From positions 124,001-188,000 of the forward strand of contig NZ_MIET01000030.1 of assembly GCF_003590335.1 (NCBI RefSeq): a stretch of 64,000 nucleotides of DNA, given 5' to 3'. A program made the translations under genes and the position numbers. This document shows, piece after piece, positions 12,101-20,146 of this stretch (positions are counted from its first letter, which is position 1; every line of letters begins with the position of its first letter). Under the pieces are notes generated by a model. The model was not told where the DNA came from, made no database searches, and saw nothing but the letters and a program-made list of their open reading frames with translations. Origin of the DNA: Pseudoalteromonas sp. MSK9-3 (lineage in GTDB: Bacteria > Pseudomonadota > Gammaproteobacteria > Enterobacterales > Alteromonadaceae).

Positions 12101-13118
12101 TATCTTCCTCGAACATAAAAATACCGCAGCTGGGTGCGTTGTATTGTAGTGACACAAATTGCAGAGACTCTTGAATAACATCATTGAGTTTGTTTTTACC
12201 ACGTAAGGCCGTATGGTATTTTTCTATGGCGCCCGCGGCTTGTATTTTGCTGTTTAATTGCTTCAATGTCGCGTTAAATACTTTGGCTAAGGTGCCTAAC
12301 TCACCAGACAGATCATTCGGTAGTTGGAGTGTATGGCGCTTTTGATTTAAAGATTCTGAAATGACTTTGTGAATTTTTCTTATCGGTAAAAAATAGCGGA
12401 TCCTGAGCATTATGTAAGAAAACAAGAACATTATGAAGGTAAGAGAAAAGCAAGCGGTCACTAAATATTGATTTTTAGTTGCTTGCTCATTCAATATTTC
12501 TCGGTGAGTTTGTTTACGAATATCAATGACTTTACTGGCGTGGGCGATGGCATTCATTATTTTTGCTTTCTCTTCTAAATAGGGTTGCCCAAAGAGAATG
12601 TTTTGTGCAGCTGCTTTTCCTTCATTGGGTTGGCTATGAAGTAACTCAAATGCTTGCTCTTCTAACTTTACCAATTGATCAGAAGTATCGAGCGCAAGGG
12701 TTAAATTATAGATTTCTTCTTGTCGTATCCCAGTCTGCGCGATCCGTTCAATAATAGAGAGGTGGTTTTTCTCGTCGAAGGAGTTACTTAAATGACGGAC
12801 TGAGTTTTTGGCTAAATTATCCCAATAATTAATGGGGTTCTTTGGTGCAGGTAAATACCCATTGCGAATTGCCAAAACATGGTTAAACAAAATAAACCAC
12901 TGTTTTTCCCCTGTCACTGAATAGTTTCGCGCATAATTGGTTAGTAAGTCAGAGCTCTGTTTTAGTTCGTTGGTGAGATTTTGGAGTGAATTGATGGCGT
13001 TTAAAGTGCGAACTTCTTGTTTTGATATGTGAAACGAATAAAGCACGACGCTGAGCAACAACACAAATAATAGGCTCATCATATAAAATAATAAGTTAAC
13101 CAGTAATTTCGCGCTCAT
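9159..13118 (-). CDS. Hybrid sensor histidine kinase with two receivers and an Hpt domain
   Basis: 1319 residues, a complete BarA/TorS-style phosphorelay in one chain. Domain order: membrane helix (about 5-30), an approximately 185-residue periplasmic helical sensor, second membrane helix (about 218-240), HAMP, GAF-like region (about 300-445), PAS (about 460-575), HisKA with phospho-acceptor H600 in SHEIRTPMN, HATPase with DTGIGM and GGTGLGL, receiver 1 with D886, receiver 2 with D1027, and an Hpt domain with H1181 in HAIKGAAAN. The signal is unknown. The divergent receiver-kinase at 13265 is a candidate partner. No cognate DNA-binding regulator is adjacent. Confidence 0.92.
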   Translation of the reverse strand: MSAKLLVNLLFYMMSLLFVLLLSVVLYSFHISKQEVRTLNAINSLQNLTNELKQSSDLLTNYARNYSVTGEKQWFILFNHVLAIRNGYLPAPKNPINYWDNLAKNSVRHLSNSFDEKNHLSIIERIAQTGIRQEEIYNLTLALDTSDQLVKLEEQAFELLHSQPNEGKAAAQNILFGQPYLEEKAKIMNAIAHASKVIDIRKQTHREILNEQATKNQYLVTACFSLTFIMFLFSYIMLRIRYFLPIRKIHKVISESLNQKRHTLQLPNDLSGELGTLAKVFNATLKQLNSKIQAAGAIEKYHTALRGKNKLNDVIQESLQFVSLQYNAPSCGIFMFEEDNLKLFESTGTPPCFDKNSPHIKAALKTKQPQRLGASSQTLSITKDQQVLELAQIQLFPLLVNDRCIGILYLGCVFELDEYQLDSLEQISRELAVSLEISRNNARQQEIEAALSQQLELTHHIVNAIPNPTYYRDKSGNFMGVNRAFLTFLNQFEVDVIGSSLDTVFDTGTASLFHAQAQNIFQKQMNVAYELVTLDGQDNAVELIVYEAPFFNSKGEVAGIVGMFLDVTQRNELERELVSSKELADRSAKVKGEFLANMSHEIRTPMNAIIGMAHLALSTDLNPKQYNYVNKIDVAAKQLLRLINDILDFSKIDAGKIEIEHTKFELDKLLDNVMTIVSVKAQEKQLELIFDVPSTIPNNLVGDPLRLSQILINLAGNAVKFTEQGHVSIKIRELEPGKESTKITFSVIDTGIGMNPQQQQKLFKSFSQADTSITRKYGGTGLGLTISQQLVKLMGGEIYIESSLEKGSTFYFTLELPLDKHSQQVVPPTLTTTKNILIVDDNAQATEVLEGMLTNMNAMVSSTNSALNAIDVMAAASEPFDALIIDWQMPEMDGLTAIEILNKRNLLTQTKVILTTAYGRELELKPSQKACISGVVLKPINASHLFDTLISCLGPYTQPSTTKDAAQEKVPTSLQDISILLAEDQPVNQEIAVEILSSYGAMIDVANDGMEALKKIAKTRYDVVLMDMQMPNMGGIQATQAIRKQPENNDLPIIAMTANAMQEDITLCLDSGMNDHISKPIDVPVMIKTIQAHLIPSVTEPKTLHIPESDVAPVENSEQAAPPERNLEGINIEEGIERAAGNKQIYFNILTTFLSQQVEELINLKQAIAITNYELAANILHAIKGAAANLSIYFITEKAKALEIQLQNMAVDINEIDIMIEYVNTTLAVCPHIMNQQLNDDPQPGLDTAYMLDKLAQALLEFDTSASELVLQLTCDEHLSQAELDELKTLISRFEFAQAQTALGKIQSKISEPNSSYLH

Positions 13119-13264
13119 TTGTCTCCAATACTATGACTTTACGTTACTCTGATTTAAACCATAGCTTGCTATACACTTTTCACAAGAAAACTCTAAAATT
13201 CACTCTAACTAAGCAATCAACCTGGAGTTGACTATACTCAGCCCATTAGGCTTAGGGAGTTAGC

Positions 13265-14389
13265 ATGTTTGATATTTTAATCGTCGATGATGTGGCAGAA
13301 AATCTGCAAATGTTGCAATTAATTTTGAAGTGTCCTCGATTTAGAATACGAGCTGCAACTAGTGGTCATACTGCTTTGCAACTCATTGAAAATCAATTAC
13401 CCGATCTGATAATCACAGATATTAAAATGCCTAACATGAGTGGCGTGGATTTGTGTCGACTTTTAAAAGCAGATAAGCGAACAAGCCACATACCTCTCAT
13501 GTTTGTAAGTGCTTACACCGATACAGATAATATTGTAGAGGCATTAGAGGTAGGAGGGGTTGATTACATTAGCAAACCCTTTAGACCCGCAGAAATTAAT
13601 GCGCGTGTGAATACGCAAATAAAATTATTAGAGGCAAATGCATTACAAGTTAAACGGCAACTCTCAGATGCACTAAACCAAATGGTTGTTGGTGTTGCTC
13701 ATGAAATCAATACGCCGCTTGGTACAGGGATCACGGCCGCATCTCATTTATTTGGGGTGATTGCTGAATTAACGAAAGAGTTTGAGAATAAAACACTGTC
13801 ACAAAACTTACTTTCCGACTTATTAATACAGTCTAATGAGAGTATCGAACTCTGTGAAAGAAGCTTGAGTCGTGTGGCTGAGTTTGTCAATTTACTTAAA
13901 ACCATTTCAAAGGCCGAGGCACCTGCGCAGCCAGGCATGTGTGACCTTGTTGAGGTATTTAAGCAATTGATCAGTCAATATCATTTTGATGAAACGGGCG
14001 TAGAGATAAAATTAATGTCGGATCATTCAGTGCTCGATGTGACATTAGATGCAAATTTATTACAATTAGTGATGGGCAATATTATTGAAGATTCTATCAA
14101 TCATGGTTTGGTAGATAAAAAAGGACCAATTGAAATAATATTACGCGCAAATGAGCAAGAAATAGAAATACACTATACGGATAATGGGATAGGCCTCATT
14201 GATATAACGATTGAAGATTTACTTAAGCCGTTTGTCACGTCTCGCAGAGGGAACAGTGGTCACGTTGGTTTGAGTACGCCGGTTGCTGCTAATATCATTA
14301 GTGGTGCGTTACAAGGTGGATATACAGTTCGAAGTACCGAGCGAGGTATAGAGTGGATAATAAAAATACCTATGATGCGTTTGCGCTAA
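13265..14389 (+). CDS. Soluble response regulator-histidine kinase
   Basis: 374 residues without membrane segments. An N-terminal receiver (acidic pair D8-D9, phospho-acceptor D52 in ITDIKMPN, K104 in SKPF) is joined by a short helix to a histidine kinase with H146 in VAHEINTPLG, a degenerate N-box (GNIIEDSINHG) and DNGIGL. The H-box form HEINTPL is seen in kinases of the receiver-first type. It likely receives phosphate on D52 and modulates its own kinase. It starts 146 bases from the divergent hybrid kinase, which suggests a shared pathway. Ribosome-binding site GGGAG lies before the ATG. Confidence 0.88.
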   Translation: MFDILIVDDVAENLQMLQLILKCPRFRIRAATSGHTALQLIENQLPDLIITDIKMPNMSGVDLCRLLKADKRTSHIPLMFVSAYTDTDNIVEALEVGGVDYISKPFRPAEINARVNTQIKLLEANALQVKRQLSDALNQMVVGVAHEINTPLGTGITAASHLFGVIAELTKEFENKTLSQNLLSDLLIQSNESIELCERSLSRVAEFVNLLKTISKAEAPAQPGMCDLVEVFKQLISQYHFDETGVEIKLMSDHSVLDVTLDANLLQLVMGNIIEDSINHGLVDKKGPIEIILRANEQEIEIHYTDNGIGLIDITIEDLLKPFVTSRRGNSGHVGLSTPVAANIISGALQGGYTVRSTERGIEWIIKIPMMRLR

Positions 14390-14411
14390 ATCAAAGTAGT
14401 TGTATAAGTGG

Positions 14412-14449
14412 CAGTGCAGCGGACAAAAGTCCTTATCTGCACTGGTTTA
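14412..14449 (+). terminator. Stem-loop after the receiver-kinase gene
   Basis: Outer arms CAGTGCAG (14412-14419) / CTGCACTG (14437-14444) enclose an inner GGAC-AAAA-GTCC stem, and GTTTAT follows. The weak T-run makes it a probable rather than certain terminator. Confidence 0.55.
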
Positions 14450-14559
14450 TTTATCTATGCTCGCGAGCAATAATAGATTATTTAAATTGATTACTTCAGC
14501 CATAAGAATTGGTATTGAAAGTGATTGATTGATCACGCAACAATCTGGGTGGAACCATT

Positions 14560-15402
14560 ATGCAACAACTACCAACAGTCGATTATCGTGCCTCTGACGC
14601 CGCGTCTCAATTTGTCGAATCTCTTCGTAATACAGGGTTCGGTGTTTTAAAAAACCACCCGATCCCACAATCGCTCGTCGAATCCATTTATAAAAATTGG
14701 CAGGCGTTTTTTAATTCAGAGCAAAAGCATGAGTTTTTATTTAACAAAAACACTCAAGATGGTTATTTCCCACCGGATGTATCGGAAGTTGCCAAAGGCT
14801 TCACCGTTAAAGATATTAAAGAGTACTTTCATGTTTATCCAAAGGGGCGTGTACCTGCTCAGTTAGAAGCGGAGATCCGCGAGTACTACCGTTTGGCTAA
14901 TGAGTTTGCTGCAGAGTTGCTAAGCTGGGTTCAAGCGCAAGCGCCTGAAAATGTGCGCTCTAAATTCTCAATCGATCTAAAAGACATGATTGCTGAGTCA
15001 GAGCAAACGCTACTGCGCATTTTGCATTACCCGCCAATGACTGGTGATGAGGAGCCAGGGGCTATTCGTGCCGCTGCACATGGAGATATTAACCTGTTAA
15101 CTGTATTACCTGCTTCTAATGAACCAGGCTTGCAAGTACAGACTAAAGAAGGCGGTTGGTTAGATGTGCCATGTGACTTTGGTTCATTAATCATTAATAT
15201 TGGTGATATGTTGCAAGAGGCGTCTGGAGGCTACTTTCCTTCAACGATTCACCGAGTAATTAATCCAACAGGTAAGGGGTCTGAAAAATCTAGGATCTCT
15301 TTGCCATTGTTCTTACACCCTCGCCCAGATGTAGAGCTATCTGAACGTTATACGGCAGACAGTTACTTACAAGAACGTTTGCGAGAACTCGGTGTAAAGT
15401 AA
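14560..15402 (+). CDS. 2-oxoglutarate/Fe(II) oxygenase, isopenicillin N synthase-like family
   Basis: 280-residue non-haem iron oxygenase of the IPNS/2OG-Fe(II) superfamily. The N-terminal DIOX_N-like half (GFGVLKNHPIP) precedes the double-stranded beta-helix. The iron triad is visible as H174 and D176 in AAHGDIN and H231 in STIHRV. R245 in SRISLPLF is the likely 2-oxoglutarate carboxylate contact. These oxygenases hydroxylate or desaturate small molecules; the substrate is unknown. It is monocistronic, preceded by GTGGAACC as ribosome-binding site and closed by a strong terminator. No biosynthetic cluster surrounds it. Confidence 0.88.
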   Translation: MQQLPTVDYRASDAASQFVESLRNTGFGVLKNHPIPQSLVESIYKNWQAFFNSEQKHEFLFNKNTQDGYFPPDVSEVAKGFTVKDIKEYFHVYPKGRVPAQLEAEIREYYRLANEFAAELLSWVQAQAPENVRSKFSIDLKDMIAESEQTLLRILHYPPMTGDEEPGAIRAAAHGDINLLTVLPASNEPGLQVQTKEGGWLDVPCDFGSLIINIGDMLQEASGGYFPSTIHRVINPTGKGSEKSRISLPLFLHPRPDVELSERYTADSYLQERLRELGVK

Positions 15403-15429
15403 GCTTAGCTTGAAATCAATGACGAAAAA

Positions 15430-15456
15430 AAGCCAATCATAAAGATTGGCTTTTTT
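15430..15456 (+). terminator. Terminator of the oxygenase gene
   Basis: Arms AAGCCAATC / GATTGGCTT around ATAAA, with six T following. Confidence 0.88.
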
Positions 15457-15625
15457 ATGAAGAAAGTAAAAATAGCCGTAATTTTAAGCTATATGTTAGG
15501 TGGAGTCGTCAGTAATTGTTATTTCTTTGCTTGATTTCAACAAATTAGGTAAATTTTTCCTGACAATAATCTTAATATGTGCAATATTAGATTTTTTCAA
15601 TATTGCTCATTTTTAAAAAAAAAGT

Positions 15626-15643
15626 AATGACAACGCTGTCATT
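15626..15643 (+). promoter_or_regulatory. NagR operator before nagK-nagA
   Basis: AATGACAACGCTGTCATT is the reverse-complement form of the repeated core TGACAGCGTTGTCA found at four other places. It lies 89 bases upstream of the nagK start. Established knowledge: Alteromonadales NagR, a LacI-family repressor, is described as binding a palindrome of this kind. Apart from this site and the terminator at 15430, the 330-base gap after the oxygenase gene holds nothing else recognisable. Confidence 0.88.
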
Positions 15644-15732
15644 TTATGTGTAACATTAATTCAACATGACTAAACGCTCAGTAAAGAAATAAATAAAATT
15701 GAGCTAAACCCCATTTTCATAGAGGTCGCAAC

Positions 15733-16644
15733 ATGATGGCTAAACAGGTGCAACAAGACCAATTATATATAGGTATAGACGGCGGAGGGACGAAATGCCG
15801 AGCTACTATCTATTCTTTAGAACACGGTGTGTTAGGCACTGGTTTAGGTGGTCCAGCAAACCCGTTGCACGGTCTTGAACGTACTCTCGAGTCTATCATG
15901 GTCTCAACACAGCTCGCTTTGCAAGATGCGGGATTACACGTAGAACAAGTCCATTCACTAAATGCAGGCCTAGGACTTGCCGGCGTTAACCTACCTGCAT
16001 TGTATGACAAAATTATGCAGTGGGATCACCCGTTTCAACAAATGTTTTTGACGACAGACCTTCATACAGCCTGTATTGGTGCTCACGAAGGTGAGGATGG
16101 AGCTGTAATAATAACGGGTACTGGTTCGTGTGGGTTCTCGTTGGTGAATGGAAAAACAGTTAATTTTGGTGGCCATGGTTTTGCCCAAGGTGATATGGGT
16201 AGCGGCGCTTGGATGGGCTTAGAAGCTGTGAAAGTCGCATTGCTTGATTTAGATGGGTTAGGCCAGCCAACACTTTTGTCGAGCTTATTACTACAGCACT
16301 TCAATACAGAAAATGCAATGGGCATTGCTGAGCAAATGGCAGGCCAACCATCAAGTGGCTACGCCAAACTAGCGCGCTTTGTGTTTAGTGCTGCTGAGCA
16401 GGGTGATGCGCTGGCGTTAGCAATTGTAAAGCAAGGTGCCGAGTATATTAGCCGTTTAGCGCAGCGCTTATTAGACAGTGGTCCTCCTCGATTATCTATG
16501 ATCGGTGGCTTAGCTGAACCATTAAGTAAGTGGCTTGCTCCTGAGATTGCAGAAAAAGTAGAACTACCCAAGCAACCGCCAGAGATGGGTGCGATATACT
16601 TTGCAATAAACTCTGTTGAGCAACAATTAAATAAGGTCAAGTAA
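15733..16644 (+). CDS. nagK: N-acetylglucosamine kinase, BadF/BcrA ATPase family
   Basis: 303-residue sugar kinase of the BadF/BadG/BcrA ASKHA fold, not of the E. coli ROK-type NagK. The phosphate-1 loop GIDGGGTK is at 14-21 and the phosphate-2 region TGTGSCGF in the first third; GGLAEPL near the end is the adenosine region. It phosphorylates free GlcNAc (or glucosamine; the family contains both specificities) after non-PTS uptake. The order nagK-nagA with overlapping stop and start (TAATG) and an upstream NagR operator favour GlcNAc. Two adjacent ATGs are possible (15733, 15736); AGAGG at 15721 serves either. Confidence 0.9.
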   Translation: MMAKQVQQDQLYIGIDGGGTKCRATIYSLEHGVLGTGLGGPANPLHGLERTLESIMVSTQLALQDAGLHVEQVHSLNAGLGLAGVNLPALYDKIMQWDHPFQQMFLTTDLHTACIGAHEGEDGAVIITGTGSCGFSLVNGKTVNFGGHGFAQGDMGSGAWMGLEAVKVALLDLDGLGQPTLLSSLLLQHFNTENAMGIAEQMAGQPSSGYAKLARFVFSAAEQGDALALAIVKQGAEYISRLAQRLLDSGPPRLSMIGGLAEPLSKWLAPEIAEKVELPKQPPEMGAIYFAINSVEQQLNKVK

Positions 16645-17768
16645 TGTCTAGGCAATTATATCGAGCAAAAAAGTTATTTGACGGCAATACATTCATCAGC
16701 AACATGATATTTGCTGTTGAAGATGGAAAGATTGCATATCCACATGATGAATTAAGCACTGACTTAATTGAACTTGATGGATTAGTTGTACCTGGCTTTA
16801 TTGATGTGCAAGTCAATGGTGGTGGTGGGGCATTTTTTAATGCTGAGCAAACAACTAGTTGCTTAGCTAAAATGGTGTCTGCACATGGCCAATTTGGCTC
16901 GACAGCACTTATGCCAACGCTCATTACTGACAAAGTGGAAGTAATGGCTAAAGCGGCAGATGCCACGGCAGAAGCTATTGCCAATGGGCAAGCAGGTGTG
17001 CTGGGTATTCACTTTGAAGGTCCACATTTGTCACATCCTAAAAAAGGCACTCATAGCGAGCAATATATTCGCTCTATCACAGAGCAAGAGTTTGAAATTT
17101 ATGCTCGTCAAGACTTAGGCGTGAAAATGGTTACACTGGCGCCCGAAACAGTGCCATTACAAGACATTGAAAGGCTTGTGAGCTTAGGTGTAAAGGTGTG
17201 TGTAGGCCATTCAAATGCCGATTACCAAACAACGATGAATGCATTACATGTTGGTGCTGATGGGTTTACTCACTTATTTAATGCAATGTCAGCATTTACC
17301 TCAAGAGAGCCTGGCGTTGTTGGTGCTGCGTTATGGGATGATAACTCATGGTGTGGGTTAATTGTTGATGGACATCATGTTCATAGCACATCAGCCAAGC
17401 TTGCGCTTAGAGCTAAGCAGCGTGGAAAAATAATGCTAGTGACTGATGCGATGCCACCTGTAGGCACTGATGATATGGAATTTGACTTCTTTGATGGGAG
17501 AAAAGTGATCCGCACGGGTGATAGGCTAAACTCAACAACGGGTGAACTTGCGGGCAGTGTTCTTGATATGGCAAGTGCCGTTCGCAATACGGTAAACTGG
17601 CTTGACGTGCCGCTATCGGAAAGTTTGCGTATGGCGTCACTTTATCCAGCAGAGTATTTAGGTTTGAAAACGAAAGGCCACCTGCGTGATGGTGCTGACG
17701 CAGATTTTGTTGTGTTAGATGATCAAATTTATACTCAAGCGACCTTTATCGCTGGAAAACAGATTTAA
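16644..17768 (+). CDS. nagA: N-acetylglucosamine-6-phosphate deacetylase
   Basis: 374-residue amidohydrolase converting GlcNAc-6-phosphate to glucosamine-6-phosphate and acetate. Visible metal and catalytic residues: E125 in HFEGPHL, H189 in GHSNADY, H210 in THLFNAM and D268 in VTDAMPP. The N-terminal VVPGFIDVQVNGGGG replaces the classic HxH, as in gammaproteobacterial NagA. Length equals the family norm (about 380). The start codon overlaps the nagK stop (TAATG), so translation is coupled. A terminator follows 17 bases after the stop. Confidence 0.96.
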   Translation: MSRQLYRAKKLFDGNTFISNMIFAVEDGKIAYPHDELSTDLIELDGLVVPGFIDVQVNGGGGAFFNAEQTTSCLAKMVSAHGQFGSTALMPTLITDKVEVMAKAADATAEAIANGQAGVLGIHFEGPHLSHPKKGTHSEQYIRSITEQEFEIYARQDLGVKMVTLAPETVPLQDIERLVSLGVKVCVGHSNADYQTTMNALHVGADGFTHLFNAMSAFTSREPGVVGAALWDDNSWCGLIVDGHHVHSTSAKLALRAKQRGKIMLVTDAMPPVGTDDMEFDFFDGRKVIRTGDRLNSTTGELAGSVLDMASAVRNTVNWLDVPLSESLRMASLYPAEYLGLKTKGHLRDGADADFVVLDDQIYTQATFIAGKQI

Positions 17769-17784
17769 CTCTCCCTGAGAAAAA

Positions 17785-17813
17785 CCCCGCTGAATTAATA
17801 GCGGGGCTTTTTT
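17785..17813 (+). terminator. Terminator between nagA and nagX
   Basis: Arms CCCCGCT / AGCGGGG around GAATTAAT, followed by CTTTTTT. nagX begins only 20 bases later, so its expression depends on readthrough or on an unseen promoter. Confidence 0.88.
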
Positions 17814-17832
17814 GCTTTTAAGGCAGCAAAAT

Positions 17833-18960
17833 ATGACAACAAAAACTGAAAAAAAACGCTTAGCTTCGCTTGATGCACTGCGAGGCATGGATATGTTCTG
17901 GATTTTAGGCGGTCAGTCTATATTCGCAGCATTATTTGTATTGACGGGTTGGCAAGGTTGGAAAGTATTTGAGGCCCATACAGTGCATAGTGCATGGCAT
18001 GGATTTACATTTTATGATCTAATTTTTCCTCTCTTTATTTTCTTATCTGGTGTTGCTATGGGGTTATCTCCCAAGCGCATTGATCATTTGCCTTTCTCTG
18101 AACGTCGGGACTATTACAACAAAGCGTTAAAGCGGCTGTTTTTATTGTCGGCCCTTGGAGTGCTTTATAATCATGGATGGGGCGTTGGAATACCAGCTGC
18201 GTTAGATGAGGTACGTTACGCCAGTGTATTGGGGCGCATCGCAATCGCATGGTTTTTTTGTATGCTTTTAGTGTGGCACACCAGCTTACGGATGCTCGCT
18301 TTAATTGGCGGAGGTGTGCTGGTCGGCTATTGGGTGCTGTTATGTTTCATTCCTGTGCCGGGCGGAATTGCTGGGGATTTGTCAGCTAAGGGGAGTTGGA
18401 ATGCTTGGGTTGATTCAATCTTTTTACCTGGGATCAGCTATCAAAATAGACCTGTAGACCCTGAAGGTGTTTTATCTAGTTTACCTGCTATTGTGAACGC
18501 GATTGCAGGTGTATTTGCAGGGCGACTTATTGCACAAGCACAAAATGTGGGTCAATGGCATACTGTCGGAAGGTTATTTCTGTTTGGGCTTGTTGCGTTA
18601 GGCCTTGGCTGGTTATGGGATTTACACTTTCCTGTAAATAAAGAATTGTGGACTAGCTCATTTGTACTTGTGACAGTTGGTTGGAGTGCCATACTGTTGG
18701 CAGCTTTTTATGCTTTGGTTGATGTACTTAATGGTCAGCGTTTTGCTTATCTATTTGTGATTATCGGCGCAAATTCCATTATTATTTATTTAGCATCATC
18801 ATTGGTCAATTGGGCGTTTGTGTCGCGTAGCGTATTTGGTGGTGTTATCAGTAGTTCACCAGCGCAATGGCAGCCGTTCTTTAGTGTAGTGGCATTACTG
18901 GCTGTACAGCTAATCGTTTTACACTGGATGTATAAACGTAAAATATTTGTCAGTGTGTAA
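17833..18960 (+). CDS. nagX: NagX-type membrane protein of GlcNAc utilisation
   Basis: 375-residue polytopic membrane protein of the NagX/DUF5009 family, related to the membrane acyltransferase part of heparan-alpha-glucosaminide N-acetyltransferase. Signatures: N-terminal RLASLDALRGMDMFWI, followed by about ten membrane helices and a conserved FPLFIFLSGVAMGLS segment. Such genes co-occur with nag clusters in Alteromonadales and Xanthomonadales; the biochemical role is not settled (sugar uptake or transacetylation have been proposed). ATG 17833 is chosen over an upstream in-frame TTG because AAGGCAG precedes it. The neighbours, nagA before and nagB after, support a GlcNAc role. Confidence 0.87.
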   Translation: MTTKTEKKRLASLDALRGMDMFWILGGQSIFAALFVLTGWQGWKVFEAHTVHSAWHGFTFYDLIFPLFIFLSGVAMGLSPKRIDHLPFSERRDYYNKALKRLFLLSALGVLYNHGWGVGIPAALDEVRYASVLGRIAIAWFFCMLLVWHTSLRMLALIGGGVLVGYWVLLCFIPVPGGIAGDLSAKGSWNAWVDSIFLPGISYQNRPVDPEGVLSSLPAIVNAIAGVFAGRLIAQAQNVGQWHTVGRLFLFGLVALGLGWLWDLHFPVNKELWTSSFVLVTVGWSAILLAAFYALVDVLNGQRFAYLFVIIGANSIIIYLASSLVNWAFVSRSVFGGVISSSPAQWQPFFSVVALLAVQLIVLHWMYKRKIFVSV

Positions 18961-19068
18961 ATAAGTTTGCCTGTGAAGTCCGCGCCACATGCGGACCTCA
19001 CCTATTTGAATATGTAATTCCAAAAACTTTCTTCACTTTTACTTTACAAATACTTGTTTTCTGATAAT

Positions 19069-19086
19069 AATGACAGCGTTGTCATA
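19069..19086 (+). promoter_or_regulatory. NagR operator before nagB
   Basis: AATGACAGCGTTGTCATA carries the shared 14-base core and lies 113 bases upstream of the nagB start, in the 239-base nagX-nagB gap. Confidence 0.87.
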
Positions 19087-19199
19087 ATGGTAATAACCTA
19101 AAATTCTATCGTTTTTAGGTTTGATCTGACCTTACTTTGATTGCACGCGAAGTGAGGCTCAGATCCCATTTTTCCTAATTTATAAATCGAGCCCACATT

Positions 19200-19994
19200 A
19201 TGCAAATTGTTATTCTTAATGACGCAATCGAAGTTGCAGCCTATGGCGCAGATATTTTTACCGCTCAGTTAAATCGAAATGCAAGGTCCATTTTAGGCTT
19301 GGCTACAGGCTCAACTCCTGTTGCTTTATATCAGGCATTGATTGAACGTAATCAAGCTGGAGATGTGAGCTTTAAAGAGGCTACGTCTTTTAACTTAGAT
19401 GAATATCTTGGCTTAGATGGTAGTCACCCACAAAGTTACCGTCACTTTATGAATAGTCAGCTTTTTGATCATATCGATATAAATAAAGCGCACACATATG
19501 TTCCACCGGGAGATGCAAAGAATCCGGTTGCCGCATGTCATGAGTATGAAGAGAAAATTGCAGAAAAAGGCGGTATTGATATTCAGTTGCTTGGTATTGG
19601 CCGTAATGGACATATCGGTTTTAATGAACCTTCGTCTGGATTAACGTCAAGAACCCGTGTTAAAACACTAACCAAAGCAACGATTGATGATAATGCACGT
19701 TTCTTTAAACCTGATGAATATCAGCCTCATTTGTCTATTACAATGGGTATCGGCACAATTTTAGACGCTAAGAAAGTGGTTTTATTGGCAACAGGTGAAA
19801 ATAAAGCTGAAGCCATTCAAGCGATGATTGAAGGTCCATTGACTGCAGCTTGTCCGGCATCTGCACTGCAAATGCACCGAGATGCCGTTATTGTTATTGA
19901 TAAAGCAGCGGCAAGCAAACTTAAAGATATTGAGTTTTACCAACATATTGAAGCTGAAAATCAGAAGCTTCAAGCTTATTTAGCTTCTCTTTAG
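19200..19994 (+). CDS. nagB: Glucosamine-6-phosphate deaminase
   Basis: 264-residue NagB of the NagB/Pgl fold, converting glucosamine-6-phosphate to fructose-6-phosphate and ammonia. The phosphate loop GLATGSTP is near residue 35, D67-E68 lie in NLDEYLGL, and the ring-opening H138 in [14 protein letters not shown]. coli NagB has Asp two residues before this His; here it is Asn, as in Bacillus-type NagB, so the non-allosteric type is likely. It has its own NagR operator. No clear ribosome-binding site precedes the ATG. This enzyme links the nag pathway to pgi at 34292. Confidence 0.94.
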   Translation: MQIVILNDAIEVAAYGADIFTAQLNRNARSILGLATGSTPVALYQALIERNQAGDVSFKEATSFNLDEYLGLDGSHPQSYRHFMNSQLFDHIDINKAHTYVPPGDAKNPVAACHEYEEKIAEKGGIDIQLLGIGRNGHIGFNEPSSGLTSRTRVKTLTKATIDDNARFFKPDEYQPHLSITMGIGTILDAKKVVLLATGENKAEAIQAMIEGPLTAACPASALQMHRDAVIVIDKAAASKLKDIEFYQHIEAENQKLQAYLASL

Positions 19995-20018
19995 TGTAAA
20001 AAATTACACTGTAATTTT

Positions 20019-20041
20019 AAGCCCGAAAGGGCTTTTTTTTT
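20019..20041 (+). terminator. Terminator of nagB
   Basis: AAGCCC-GAAA-GGGCTT stem with a GNRA tetraloop and eight T. A short extra palindrome (AGTGTAA / TTACACT) sits just before it, spanning the stop codon. Confidence 0.9.
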
Positions 20042-20146
20042 ATCTATTGATCCAACTTCTTTGGAACATTCTTAATCTCTTGAAATAGTTTTGCTTTATC
20101 CTCTGTTATGATAGCGTTGGGCTAAATATTTAACAGGGAACCGTCT

